A DNA stretch of 64,000 nucleotides. It comes from Bacteroidia bacterium (GTDB lineage Bacteria > Bacteroidota > Ignavibacteria > UBA10030). Made by a program: the position numbers and the translations under genes. The notes below the pieces were generated by a model, which saw nothing but the letters and a program-made list of their open reading frames with translations, was not told the origin of the DNA and searched no databases. Positions within the stretch are counted from its first letter, which is position 1. The number at the start of each line of letters is the position of its first letter. Shown piece by piece: positions 40,411 to 49,322 of this stretch. The DNA is taken from contig BQML01000018.1 of NCBI GenBank assembly GCA_022180565.1, forward strand, positions 1 to 64,000, read 5' to 3'.

Positions 40411-41904
40411 GTGAGACGCATTTTCCCCCTTTCTTTCTACAACCCGATCACTCTCCTGGGTGCCGCCGTCGCCACCGTCAGCTTCGGTCTGATCCTGTTT
40501 CTCACCATCCTGGAATTGTTTGCGGCCGAGCAGAAGCCGTACATGGGCATCCTCACGTTTATCGTGCTGCCGGGGATACTGCTGATCGGCATCGGATTGA
40601 TCGTTCTTGGAATCCTGAGAGAGCACCGCAGGGAACGACTCGGAAAACCGCTGGGGCTTCACCTTCCGGTCATCGACCTAAACAATCCGCGTCACCGCAC
40701 TGCCTTTACGTTCGCTTCGAGCGGAGCAATTCTGCTCCTTGCATTTTCCGCCTTCGGCAGTTTCAAGGCTTACGAGTATACGGATTCCGATCAGTTCTGC
40801 GGCGAGATGTGCCATACGGTGATGGAGCCTGAGTACACGGCCTATCAGTTTTCGCCGCACGCGCGCGTCGGGTGCGTGAAATGCCATATCGGACCCGGAG
40901 CAGGATGGTTTGTCCGATCGAAGCTCTCCGGAGCCTATCAGGTGTATGCGACGACGTTCGACCTCTATCCGCGGCCAATTCCCACCCCCATCCAAAATCT
41001 TCGTCCTGCGCAGGAAACGTGCGAACAATGCCATTGGCCCAAGCACTTTTTCAGCGAAAAGCAGAAGGAGCACACCTATTTCATGACGGACGAAGCGAAC
41101 ACCCGATGGAAACTGAATCTCCTGATGAAGATCGGCGGCGGGAATATTGAAGCAGGTCCTACTTCGGGTATTCATTGGCACATGAACATCGCCAACGAAG
41201 TGATTTATGCCCACAGAGATTCGGCCCGGCAGGATATTCCCTGGATCAGGGTTCGGAGCGCTGATGGAACGGTGAAGATCTACACGCGGGAGGGTTCGAG
41301 TCTGACCGATGAAGAACTCGAGGCTCTCCCCAAGCGCCGCATGGACTGCATCGATTGCCACAACAGACCAACTCATATTTACCATCCGCCGACGCGCTCG
41401 GTCAACCACGTAATGGCGCTCGGTTGGATCAGCCCCGAGCTTCCGTTTGCAAAGAGCCTTGCCGTGGATGCCCTCGAACAGCCCTATTCGTCCAAGGAAG
41501 CTGCCCTCGACAGTATCCGCCTCATGATCGAAGGCTTTTACCACGACCGGTATCCGCAGGTCGCCGCAGCGCGTTCCGCAGAGATCGAGCGGATGGTTGT
41601 CGAGACTCAAAAGATCTATTCACGGAATTATTTCCCTTACATGAAGGTGAGCTGGAAACGCTTCACGGACAACATCGGTCACTTATATTATCAGGGCTGT
41701 TTCCGCTGTCATGACGAACAACATTCGACCGAGTCGGGGGAAACACTCACCAAGGACTGCAACGCGTGCCACACGATTCTCGCTCAGGAACTTGGAAAGG
41801 GGCACCAACGCATTTCCCTGACGGGCATCGAATACCGGCACCCCGTCGATATCGGAGACGCCTGGAAAACCATGAACTGCAACGAATGCCATAACCCCCA
41901 ATAG
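40411..41904 (+). CDS. NapC/NirT-type membrane cytochrome c, seven heme sites
   Basis: The 497-residue protein has two N-terminal membrane segments (about residues 10-40 and 50-75), a third near 105, and a periplasmic heme part. The first heme site is CGEMCHTVMEPEYTAYQFSPHARVGCVKCH, with the x3 spacing CxxxCH seen in one group of NapC/NirT proteins. Six further CxxCH sites follow (CVKCH, CEQCH, CIDCH, CFRCH, CNACH, CNECH). It would oxidise quinol and hand electrons to periplasmic cytochromes. The start is a GTG at 40411 where similarity begins; the frame is open upstream over the aminotransferase gene. It forms a tight operon with Rieske, cytochrome b and an 11-heme protein. Confidence 0.87.
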   Translation: MRRIFPLSFYNPITLLGAAVATVSFGLILFLTILELFAAEQKPYMGILTFIVLPGILLIGIGLIVLGILREHRRERLGKPLGLHLPVIDLNNPRHRTAFTFASSGAILLLAFSAFGSFKAYEYTDSDQFCGEMCHTVMEPEYTAYQFSPHARVGCVKCHIGPGAGWFVRSKLSGAYQVYATTFDLYPRPIPTPIQNLRPAQETCEQCHWPKHFFSEKQKEHTYFMTDEANTRWKLNLLMKIGGGNIEAGPTSGIHWHMNIANEVIYAHRDSARQDIPWIRVRSADGTVKIYTREGSSLTDEELEALPKRRMDCIDCHNRPTHIYHPPTRSVNHVMALGWISPELPFAKSLAVDALEQPYSSKEAALDSIRLMIEGFYHDRYPQVAAARSAEIERMVVETQKIYSRNYFPYMKVSWKRFTDNIGHLYYQGCFRCHDEQHSTESGETLTKDCNACHTILAQELGKGHQRISLTGIEYRHPVDIGDAWKTMNCNECHNPQ

Positions 41905-41913
41905 GAAAACGCC

Positions 41914-42360
41914 ATGCCTGAGACCAATCCATCGGGCGGCAAGCGCGAATTCCTGAAGGTTTTGTTGGGAGGAAGCTTCTTCGCGTGGCTGGCCTCGGTT
42001 CTGTATCCGGTTCTCGCGTACATGAAGCCGCCGCCGCAAGCCGGGGTCGAGGTAAGCTCCGTCAACGCAGGACTTGTTTCGGATCTTCCTCCCGATTCTG
42101 GCAGAATCATCAAGTTCGGCACAAAACCGGTGATTCTTATCAAAACTGCTTCGGGAGACCTGAAGGCGTTCGACGCGACGTGCACGCATCTCGACTGCAC
42201 GGTTCAGTACCGCGCGGACATGGGCGTGATTTGGTGCGCGTGCCACAACGGAAAATATGATCTGACGGGACGGAACATCGACGGGCCTCCGCCAAGGCCG
42301 CTTGCACCCTATCGTGTCACTCTGCAGGGCGACGAGATCCTCGTGTCGAAAACGACATGA
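41914..42360 (+). CDS. Rieske iron-sulfur protein
   Basis: The 148-residue protein has an N-terminal membrane anchor (residues 11-32, [24 protein letters not shown]) and a Rieske domain with the 2Fe-2S ligands CTHLDC and CACHNGKYD. It would be the high-potential iron-sulfur subunit of a quinol-oxidising bc complex, facing the periplasm. The GGKREFLK start looks like a tail of a twin-arginine-like signal but has only one Arg after a Lys. It lies 9 bases after the NapC-like gene and overlaps the cytochrome b start by ATGA. Confidence 0.93.
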   Translation: MPETNPSGGKREFLKVLLGGSFFAWLASVLYPVLAYMKPPPQAGVEVSSVNAGLVSDLPPDSGRIIKFGTKPVILIKTASGDLKAFDATCTHLDCTVQYRADMGVIWCACHNGKYDLTGRNIDGPPPRPLAPYRVTLQGDEILVSKTT

Positions 42361-43436
42361 TGAACTTTCTCCGACAAACATACATTTGGCTTGATGAGCG
42401 ACTCCAACTGAGGGACCTTGTCGATTTTCTCGGCAAGAAATATGTGCCGGTGCACCGTCACTCCGTCTGGTACTATTTTGGCGGAGTCTCCCTCTTTCTG
42501 TTTCTTGTCCAGGTTGTCACCGGGATCCTCCTCTTGCTCTACTACAAGGGAAGCGAGGAGCTTGCGTTCGAGAGCATCCAGTTCATCATGTCGCGCGTAC
42601 AGTTTGGATGGCTTATCCGTTCCATTCACAGCTGGGCGGCAAATCTCTTCATTCTTGCCGCGCTGATCCACATGTTCAGCGTGTTCTTTGAAAAGGCCTA
42701 CCGCAAGCCGCGTGAACTCACCTGGGTTACCGGCATGCTCATGTTGTTTGTGGGATTCGGGTTTGGATTCAGCGGTTATCTCCTGCCGTGGAATGAACTC
42801 GCTTTCTTTGCCACGAAGGTAGGCACCGACATTGCAGGCGTGGTTCCGGTCATTGGCAAGCCTCTCCTCGAATTTCTGCGCGGCGGCCCGGAGGTGACCG
42901 GGGCAACCCTTTCCAGATTCTTCGGATTCCATGTTGCGGTCTTTCCCGGCATTTTTACAATCCTCCTGGGCATCCATCTTCTGCTCGTTCAGCGCCAGGG
43001 AATGAGTGAGCCACTCGGTCTCGAGAAGAACCCGTCCCTCGAGCAGAAACGCATGCCGTTTTTCCCCAATTTCCTCCTGCGCGACCTGCTGCTGTGGCTC
43101 ATGGTGCTCAATCTCCTCGCCATCCTGGCCGTGTTCTTCCCCTGGGAGTTGGGACAAAAGGCCGATCCGTTCGCTCCGGCCCCTGCCGGAATCAAGCCCG
43201 AGTGGTACTTCATGTTCATGTTCCAGACTCTCAAGCTCCTCCCCGCGCACGTCTTGTTTGTGGATGGGGAAGTGCTCGGCATCAGCTTGTTCGGCCTGGC
43301 CGGTATCCTCTGGCTTCTTGTCCCATTCTGGGACCGCAGGAGTGCTCGTGGGGAACAGAACAGATTTGTCAACTACCTCGGTCTGTTTGCCACGCTCTAT
43401 ATCATCCTCTTCACCATCCTGGGCTACCTGTCATGA
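42357..43436 (+). CDS. Cytochrome b of a bc-type quinol oxidoreductase
   Basis: A 359-residue integral membrane protein with about eight segments. The two heme-b histidine pairs are seen in [21 protein letters not shown] and [24 protein letters not shown]. The quinol-site motif is present as [16 protein letters not shown], corresponding to the PEWY loop. The layout is that of cytochrome b6 and subunit IV joined, or a short cytochrome b. With the Rieske protein upstream it forms the core of a bc complex. Cytochrome c1 is missing; the NapC-like 7-heme and the 11-heme proteins probably replace it. Overlaps on both sides by ATGA. Confidence 0.94.
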   Translation: MMNFLRQTYIWLDERLQLRDLVDFLGKKYVPVHRHSVWYYFGGVSLFLFLVQVVTGILLLLYYKGSEELAFESIQFIMSRVQFGWLIRSIHSWAANLFILAALIHMFSVFFEKAYRKPRELTWVTGMLMLFVGFGFGFSGYLLPWNELAFFATKVGTDIAGVVPVIGKPLLEFLRGGPEVTGATLSRFFGFHVAVFPGIFTILLGIHLLLVQRQGMSEPLGLEKNPSLEQKRMPFFPNFLLRDLLLWLMVLNLLAILAVFFPWELGQKADPFAPAPAGIKPEWYFMFMFQTLKLLPAHVLFVDGEVLGISLFGLAGILWLLVPFWDRRSARGEQNRFVNYLGLFATLYIILFTILGYLS

Positions 43437-44890
43437 TCCGACGTCTTGTGCTCATGGTGCTCTTCACGGCCGTTCCCCTCCCCGGTCAGGATCATGTCGA
43501 CCAGTGCCTGCAGTGTCACCAGACCCTCGAAGATGAGCCCTCCACCTTATTCATCCGCGACATTCATCGCCTCCGCGGCATTACCTGTGCAGGCTGTCAC
43601 GGGGGAGACCCCAGAGCGGAGGAAATGGAAGATGCCATGAACAAGCAGACGGGCTTCTTAGGTGTGCCAAAAGGCGATGAGATCACAGGCCGGTGTGTGA
43701 AATGCCATTCTGACCAGGAGAGGATGAAGTCCTATGGATCCAACGGGAGAACCGATCAGGAACTTCTCCTCCGTCAGAGTGTTCATGGTCGTCTTTCCGT
43801 CTCCGGAAAGGAGCGACTTGTCCAATGCACGACCTGTCACAATGCGCATGGGATCGTCAGCGTCAAGGACAAGAGATCTCCCGTTCATCCGCTCAACGTG
43901 ACCGCAACATGCGCCTCCTGCCACGGAAACCCGGCATACATGCGCAATTACAATCCGGCCCTTCCCGTCGATCAGCTCCCCAAGTACCGGACGAGTGTAC
44001 ATGGCCGGCGGAACGCGCGCGGGGACACTCGCGTAGCCGAGTGCGCAAGCTGTCACGGGAGCCACGATATCCGCTCCGCACACGATGTGAAGTCAAGCGT
44101 TTACCCCACAAATCTGCCTGCCACGTGCGCGTCCTGCCATAGTGATTCGGTGCGGATGAAGCCCTATGGAATCCCCACAAATCAGTACGAATCCTTTGCC
44201 GAAAGTGTGCACGGGATCGCGCTCCTTGAGAAACACGATCCCGGCGCCCCCGCGTGCAATGACTGTCACGGCAATCACGGAGCGGCTCCCCCAGGAGTCC
44301 AGTCGGTTTCGCAGGTTTGCGGAACGTGTCATGCGCTCAATGCGGATTTGTTTTCCCGAAGTCCTCATAAGAGGGCGTTTGATCAGAGAAATCTTCCGGA
44401 ATGCGAGACCTGTCATGGGAACCACAGCATCGTTGCCGTCACCGACAGGTTGATTGGATCAGAGCCGCCGGCGGTGTGTGCACAATGCCATTCACCAACG
44501 GAGTATCCCGCGGGATACACCGCTGCGATGTCCATGCGCGCGATAATTGACTCCCTGGTCACGCTCGAAGAGCAGGCTCGGGCCCTTGTTGAAGAGGCAG
44601 AGCAAAAAGGCATGGAGGTTTCGGAACAGCGCTTCGCTCTCAGGTCTGTGCGTCAGGCTCGCCTGGAATCCAGGACAACGATCCATGCCTTCGACAAAGC
44701 CAAGTTGCAGGAAGTCGCGGCAAAAGGCATCGCGGCGGCACGAGACATCCATGTTCAGGCACAGGAAGCGATTGATGAATATTACTTTAGAAGAATCGGT
44801 CTCGGAGTGAGCACGCTGATCATTACGCTTCTGGTTATCGGGTTGTATCTGTACATTAAGAAAATCGAATCGAACGGCCAACAACGGTGA
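43433..44890 (+). CDS. 11-heme cytochrome c with C-terminal membrane anchor
   Basis: The 485-residue protein has a signal peptide ([17 protein letters not shown]), 11 CxxCH sites up to about residue 350, a long helical stretch (residues 360-440) and a last membrane segment ([18 protein letters not shown]). The fold of the heme part resembles the cytochrome c nitrite reductase and octaheme families only in general form. I see no CxxCK catalytic heme. It would be periplasmic, tethered to the inner membrane, and take electrons from the Rieske/cytochrome b core. It is the last gene of the complex and starts on an ATGA overlap. Confidence 0.9.
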   Translation: MIRRLVLMVLFTAVPLPGQDHVDQCLQCHQTLEDEPSTLFIRDIHRLRGITCAGCHGGDPRAEEMEDAMNKQTGFLGVPKGDEITGRCVKCHSDQERMKSYGSNGRTDQELLLRQSVHGRLSVSGKERLVQCTTCHNAHGIVSVKDKRSPVHPLNVTATCASCHGNPAYMRNYNPALPVDQLPKYRTSVHGRRNARGDTRVAECASCHGSHDIRSAHDVKSSVYPTNLPATCASCHSDSVRMKPYGIPTNQYESFAESVHGIALLEKHDPGAPACNDCHGNHGAAPPGVQSVSQVCGTCHALNADLFSRSPHKRAFDQRNLPECETCHGNHSIVAVTDRLIGSEPPAVCAQCHSPTEYPAGYTAAMSMRAIIDSLVTLEEQARALVEEAEQKGMEVSEQRFALRSVRQARLESRTTIHAFDKAKLQEVAAKGIAAARDIHVQAQEAIDEYYFRRIGLGVSTLIITLLVIGLYLYIKKIESNGQQR

Positions 44891-44929
44891 TATTTTGAGT
44901 GATTCCCGACATAAAACCATTACCAGGTC

Positions 44930-44958
44930 TTGACTTTCTTGCCGCGACGGTGTAGACT
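44930..44958 (+). promoter_or_regulatory. Sigma-70-type promoter of the 4-heme cytochrome
   Basis: TTGACT (44930-44935) and TAGACT (44953-44958) are 17 bases apart, about 40 bases before the ATG. It suggests that the 4-heme gene is transcribed apart from the bc complex. Confidence 0.7.
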
Positions 44959-44998
44959 GGCAAGGCCCGGTCTCTTCATTTACTTCAGGAGCCTCCAT

Positions 44999-45538
44999 AT
45001 GATCAAGCAATCGCTGGGTATTGTGACCCTCTTTCTCTTCACTTTTTCAGCTCTCCCTGCACAGAACAAATTTGTCGGTACCAAGATGTGTGCCCCCTGT
45101 CATCGTACGGAAAAGCAGGGAAAACAAATGGATATCTGGCAAAAGAGTCCGCACGCTTCTGCGTACAAAGCACTGACCACAGCCAAGGCAAATGAGGTGG
45201 CGAAACAGAAGGGTTTTACGACCCCTGCCGCAGAAACGGCCGAATGTCTGAGCTGTCATGCGCCGGAACATGCGGCGAAGAATGTCGAGAAATCCTTCAA
45301 CGCTCAGGAAGGCGTTCAGTGCGAAACCTGCCACGGTGCGGGGTCGGCGTATAAGACCATTACGATCATGAAGGATCGTGCAAAATCCATTGCGGCCGGC
45401 ATGACCGAGTATAAGGACGCGGCAGCCATAGAAGCGAAGTGCCGGACATGCCATAACGAGAAGAGTCCTACTTTCAAGGGATTCAACTTTGAGGAATACT
45501 GGAACAAAATCAAACATCCGGTGCCCAAAGCAGGATGA
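44999..45538 (+). CDS. Cytochrome c-554-like 4-heme protein
   Basis: The 179-residue protein has a signal peptide (SLGIVTLFLFTFSALPAQ) and four CxxCH sites: CAPCH, CLSCH, CETCH and CRTCH. The arrangement HKM..FVGTKMCAPCH followed by WQKSPHASAYKAL is typical of the cytochrome c-554 family, periplasmic electron carriers. The start ATG at 44999 follows AGGAG; an upstream frame overlaps the promoter. It lies between the bc complex and the porin operon and could carry electrons between them. A hairpin terminator follows. Confidence 0.92.
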   Translation: MIKQSLGIVTLFLFTFSALPAQNKFVGTKMCAPCHRTEKQGKQMDIWQKSPHASAYKALTTAKANEVAKQKGFTTPAAETAECLSCHAPEHAAKNVEKSFNAQEGVQCETCHGAGSAYKTITIMKDRAKSIAAGMTEYKDAAAIEAKCRTCHNEKSPTFKGFNFEEYWNKIKHPVPKAG

Positions 45539-45561
45539 CCGGTTTTCTGTGGAAATTTTTC

Positions 45562-45597
45562 AACGGCGTTTCACCGGCTGTGGAACGCCGTTTTCTT
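45562..45597 (+). terminator. Rho-independent terminator after the 4-heme cytochrome
   Basis: Stem AACGGCGTT / AACGCCGTT (45562-45592) closed over a 13-base loop and followed by TTCTT. It lies 24 bases past the stop codon and separates the 4-heme gene from the porin operon. Confidence 0.75.
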
Positions 45598-45658
45598 ACA
45601 TACAGACCCAAAATAGTCGATACCATTCCCAACATTGAAAACCACAACAGAGCTTTCC

Positions 45659-45674
45659 TTCCCACTTTTGACAA
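45659..45674. promoter_or_regulatory. Putative activator site before the porin/cytochrome operon
   Basis: TTCCCACTTTTGACAA has a perfect left arm and a right arm with two changes from TTCCCA-N4-TGGGAA. It is 68-83 bases upstream of the sigma-54-type promoter at 45742. Confidence 0.5.
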
Positions 45675-45741
45675 CATCCGTAATTTTTGTGTGAATTTCG
45701 GCGTTTTTCGGGCAATTCGTGGGAGGGAGAGGCCTATGTGG

Positions 45742-45757
45742 TGGCACGAGGTTTGAG
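45742..45757 (+). promoter_or_regulatory. Sigma-54-type promoter of the porin/cytochrome operon
   Basis: TGGCACGAGGTTTGAG keeps the full TGGCACG box and spacing, with TTGA for TTGC at -12. The predicted start near 45768 leaves a 29-base leader before the ATG at 45797. Confidence 0.68.
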
Positions 45758-45796
45758 CATTCTGAACCAGCGATTCCTATCATCTTGAGACCGGTT

Positions 45797-47095
45797 ATGA
45801 AAATCAAACTGACGCTTATTCTAGCCCTCGGCGTTGTCTCGGCGGTCCAAACTTCTTTCTCGCAGTTTCTTCAGGCCAGGCTTGTCACCTCGGCCTACGC
45901 CTGGCAGCGTCACGACACTGTCGGGATATCCTCCAATCATTTGTACGGCTATCAATCTGCGCAGTTCTCCATCTCTCAGGATGACTTCACGTTCTCCACC
46001 TATCTGCAAGCGTGGAACGACTTTTCGGGACCTTTGAAGAACAAGGGGAGGATCCGCCTTTATTCCCTCCAACTGAAATGGCGGGATATCGGGGGCGTCG
46101 GCGATGCCACAGTGGGCAGACAGGCGATTTTCGCGGGTGTGGGGAACGGAACCGTGGACGGTGTTTCGGCCACAGCCCGATTCCTCGATCACCGTATCAA
46201 GGTTCTTGGGTATCTTGGAGCCCTGGCACCGGCCGGAATGAAGGGAGAGATCATCGATCATCCCTCGAAGAACGCGATGTTCGGCGCTCAGGTGGTTGCG
46301 ATGCCCGTGGACTTCGGACAGATCTCGGTGAGCTACGCGAACAAGCGCATCCAGCCCGAAGCGTACACTGCACTTCGGCGCGACTCGCTTTTCAACCCGG
46401 TCCTTGTGGAAATCAGCCCCTCGGCCAGGATCGAAGAGTATCTCAGTGTCGATGCGAGCGCCGAGTACGACATGGTGTACGGGTACGTTCGCTATGATCA
46501 CGATCTGCAGTTTGCGAAGATGTCCCGGATTCAATTGTTCACGCGTGTTACGCCGATCGACCGGATCGGGATTACCGGAGAGTATTTAAAACGCGAACCT
46601 CGCATCTCGTTCAATTCGATCTTCTCGGCGTTTACTTACAATTCCCTCGAAGAGTTCGAGGTCGGTCTTGAGTACGACGTTCATTTTCTTGACGGCGTTC
46701 GAACGTTTGCGCGTTACGGGGAAGTCTCTTACGGCGACGAGATTTCCCAGCAATACACGTTTGGAGCAAACTGGAAGTACGTTTCTGCCAGCGCCTCGAG
46801 CTTGAGCGGATACAACGGCAGGATCAACGCGGCAACAATCAACGGGGGCTATCCGTTGTTTGACCATATGCTCACGCCCACGGCGTCATTCACGTACGGC
46901 TATTACAAACTGAACCGCTATCAGGCGAAACGCGATCCTGCGTTGAGCGCGTCCATCGGAGCAGTGTACAGACCCATGCCGGTTTTGTCCGTGGACACCC
47001 AGGTGCAGTGGATTCAAAACAAGATCTACAAGAACGATGTCCGGGTATTTCTCCGGGCAAGCTACCTTCTCAGCGAACGACTCACACTGTTTTGA
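45797..47095 (+). CDS. Outer-membrane beta-barrel protein (porin-like)
   Basis: The 432-residue protein has a signal peptide (KIKLTLILALGVVSAVQTSFSQ) followed by alternating amphipathic strands rich in Tyr, Gly and charged residues, ending in LLSERLTLF with a C-terminal Phe as in outer-membrane barrels. No family name is certain. The order porin, 14-heme, 7-heme lipoprotein, 6-heme lipoprotein resembles porin-cytochrome conduits of metal-reducing bacteria such as Geobacter, where a barrel insulates a periplasmic cytochrome reaching through the outer membrane. I infer the same role. The next gene begins 7 bases later. Start ATG 45797 is set by the signal peptide. Confidence 0.82.
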   Translation: MKIKLTLILALGVVSAVQTSFSQFLQARLVTSAYAWQRHDTVGISSNHLYGYQSAQFSISQDDFTFSTYLQAWNDFSGPLKNKGRIRLYSLQLKWRDIGGVGDATVGRQAIFAGVGNGTVDGVSATARFLDHRIKVLGYLGALAPAGMKGEIIDHPSKNAMFGAQVVAMPVDFGQISVSYANKRIQPEAYTALRRDSLFNPVLVEISPSARIEEYLSVDASAEYDMVYGYVRYDHDLQFAKMSRIQLFTRVTPIDRIGITGEYLKREPRISFNSIFSAFTYNSLEEFEVGLEYDVHFLDGVRTFARYGEVSYGDEISQQYTFGANWKYVSASASSLSGYNGRINAATINGGYPLFDHMLTPTASFTYGYYKLNRYQAKRDPALSASIGAVYRPMPVLSVDTQVQWIQNKIYKNDVRVFLRASYLLSERLTLF

Positions 47096-47102
47096 GACTC
47101 CC

Positions 47103-48341
47103 ATGAGACTTCCTCCAGTGTTCCGCTCCAGTATCGTTCTGCAGGGATATTTGTTCCTCGCGGGTATCTTTCTGCTGATTTTCGCGGCGACGTTCGTTAC
47201 GCAATCGGGCGAGCCGGACGACAAGCAGGACCGGGCGGCGCTCATCAAGTTTTCCCATGCTTATCACATCAAGGAAGTCGGCGTAGCCTGTGTGGACTGC
47301 CACGACGCCGCCCCGACCAGCCGGCTTTCAGCGGACAATTTGCTCAGCAAGAAAGCCAATTGTGAGTCATGTCATGAGGAACAGCTGGCCAACAACTGCA
47401 CTTTCTGCCATACGAGCGATAATCCCGAGACCTACGTTGCCTTCCTGAGCCCGATCCGTGAGCTTAGATTCAATCACGACCTGCATGTCAACGGCCAGAG
47501 CATGCAGTGCGAAACGTGCCACACGGGGATGGACCAGATGACCCTGGCAACCGAGAAGAGCCTACCGCCGATGGCGACGTGCAACACCTGCCATAACGAC
47601 CTGGCCGCCTCGAACGCCTGTGAAACCTGCCACACCGATTTCGCCGCCCTCCGGCCTGCCGGCCACGACAGAACGACGTTCGTGACCGAACACAAGTTCC
47701 TCGCCCGGATGCAGGATGCGACCTGCATGTCGTGTCACACCGAGGAATCCTGCCAGGATTGCCACAGTAATCCGGACCTCGTGCAAACCGGCCTCGAGAA
47801 ACGCGATCTTGTTTCCCCAAGGGCCACGCGCATCACGGCGAACGATCGTGCCCAGGGAATGGTGCTGAAAAAAGTCCACGATCTGAACTTCCGCTTTACA
47901 CATGGAGTGGTGGCTTCGGCAAAGGCTGGGGAATGTGCGACCTGTCATTCCACCGAGCAATTCTGTTCCACCTGCCACATGGCGGGCGGAAACATCACGC
48001 AGGCGCAGTTCCGTCCTCTGACTCACCAACAGCCCAATTTTACGACGCTGGGATTCGGCTCGGGCGGCGGGCTCCATGCAACGCTCGCCCGGAGAGATAT
48101 CGAGAGCTGTGCATCGTGTCACGATGCCCAGGGGGCCGATCCCACATGCATCACCTGTCACATGGATTCCGACGGTCTCAAGAACACGGATCCCCGAACG
48201 CATTCGCGCGGATTCATGAGGGACGTGAAGGGAGACTGGCATTCCGATCCGGGTTCGAGTTGTTATGTATGTCATTCCGATGGCAACGCCCGCGTAGGCG
48301 GAGTGAGCGGAATCGGCTTTTGCGGATACTGCCATCAATAA
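47103..48341 (+). CDS. 14-heme cytochrome c
   Basis: The 412-residue protein has an N-terminal hydrophobic stretch (GYLFLAGIFLLIFAATFV) that serves as signal or anchor, then 14 CxxCH sites: CVDCH, CESCH, CTFCH, CETCH, CNTCH, CETCH, CMSCH, CQDCH, CATCH, CSTCH, CASCH, CITCH, CYVCH and CGYCH. It has no catalytic signature that I can name. It follows the porin by 7 bases and would be the periplasmic or barrel-spanning cytochrome of an outer-membrane conduit. The ATG at 47103 is the first after the porin stop. Confidence 0.9.
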   Translation: MRLPPVFRSSIVLQGYLFLAGIFLLIFAATFVTQSGEPDDKQDRAALIKFSHAYHIKEVGVACVDCHDAAPTSRLSADNLLSKKANCESCHEEQLANNCTFCHTSDNPETYVAFLSPIRELRFNHDLHVNGQSMQCETCHTGMDQMTLATEKSLPPMATCNTCHNDLAASNACETCHTDFAALRPAGHDRTTFVTEHKFLARMQDATCMSCHTEESCQDCHSNPDLVQTGLEKRDLVSPRATRITANDRAQGMVLKKVHDLNFRFTHGVVASAKAGECATCHSTEQFCSTCHMAGGNITQAQFRPLTHQQPNFTTLGFGSGGGLHATLARRDIESCASCHDAQGADPTCITCHMDSDGLKNTDPRTHSRGFMRDVKGDWHSDPGSSCYVCHSDGNARVGGVSGIGFCGYCHQ

Positions 48342-48353
48342 CCGGGACAGGCC

Positions 48354-49223
48354 ATGAAGAACACTCAACTCTTTCTGACCGGCATAACGACCATCGCCCT
48401 TCTCACGGGGGGCTGTAGTGACCTGAAGGATACGCTTCCCCCGGTGGCGGAGAATACGGGCGTGCATCCGGCCGGTTGGCTGACAAAGACGTCCGCCGAT
48501 TTTCACGGCAACGCGATACGCAACCAGGGGTGGGATATGCGTCCATGCCGGACATGCCACGGAAGCTCGTACACCGGCGGCACATCCATGGTCTCCTGCC
48601 GAACGTGCCACACTGAAGTGCTCGGACCCGAGCATTGCAATGTTTGCCATGGTTCGGCATCGAACTCGGCCCCCCCGCGCGATCTGAGTGGAAACACCGA
48701 CAAAAGTTTTCGCGGTGTAGGCCAGCACCAGGTTCACGTTATGGGAACAGCCCGCACAGCCCCCGTGGGCTGTTCAACCTGCCATGTTCTGCCGGCGGGT
48801 GATATCTACGACCCAAATCACATTGACGCAAACCCCGGACAGGCCGAAGTGAACATGACAGGACTGGCGGCTAAACGAACCGCGGGCGCAACACCTGTAC
48901 CGGTGTACTACACGCAATCCACCGCCTGCGGCAACACTTATTGCCACGGGCAATTCAAGAACGGCAATGGTGATAATCCGATGTTCTGGGTCGGCGGCGC
49001 CGCTCTGAGCGGGGCTTGCGGGTCATGTCACGGGGATGTCTCCAGGCCTACGCTCGCCGAGCGCGCCCTCCCGAAAACTGCGGCGCAGGGGGGAACGCAT
49101 CCAAACAATCTGAACTGCGCCAATTGTCACGGAGATGTCGTCAATGCCAGTTTGCAGTTTGTCGATCCGTCAAAACACGTGAACGGATATCTGAATGTGT
49201 TTGGACAAGTAAGGGAGTTTTAG
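48354..49223 (+). CDS. Heptaheme lipoprotein cytochrome of CxxCH/Cx4CH type
   Basis: The 289-residue protein has a lipoprotein signal (LFLTGITTIALLTGGC) with a lipobox ending at Cys21. It has six CxxCH sites (CRTCH twice, CNVCH, CSTCH, CGSCH, CANCH) and one spaced CGNTYCH (Cx4CH), as in the CxxxxCH/CxxCH proteins of Geobacter and relatives. It is likely on the outer membrane, perhaps exposed. It starts 12 bases after the 14-heme gene. The lipid anchor and heme form support an outer-surface role in the conduit. Confidence 0.88.
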   Translation: MKNTQLFLTGITTIALLTGGCSDLKDTLPPVAENTGVHPAGWLTKTSADFHGNAIRNQGWDMRPCRTCHGSSYTGGTSMVSCRTCHTEVLGPEHCNVCHGSASNSAPPRDLSGNTDKSFRGVGQHQVHVMGTARTAPVGCSTCHVLPAGDIYDPNHIDANPGQAEVNMTGLAAKRTAGATPVPVYYTQSTACGNTYCHGQFKNGNGDNPMFWVGGAALSGACGSCHGDVSRPTLAERALPKTAAQGGTHPNNLNCANCHGDVVNASLQFVDPSKHVNGYLNVFGQVREF

Positions 49224-49264
49224 AGTGTTGTTGTTTTTCTGTTTTCAATATCCCGAATGTTAGA

Positions 49265-49288
49265 AGGCACACCACGAAGGTGGTGCCC
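49265..49288. other. Intercistronic hairpin in the cytochrome operon
   Basis: The sequence GGCACACCAC-GAAG-GTGGTGCC folds into a strong hairpin with a GAAG loop. There is no T run. It lies between the 7-heme and 6-heme genes, so it may modulate message stability or partial readthrough. Confidence 0.55.
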
Positions 49289-49322
49289 TAACAGTAGCAC
49301 ATTCATCGTCAGGAGGTTCTCC

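Noticed and set aside
43094-43432. N-terminal extension of the 11-heme cytochrome in an open frame
   Set aside because: It lies over the cytochrome b gene in another frame; the signal peptide starts at the ATG at 43433.
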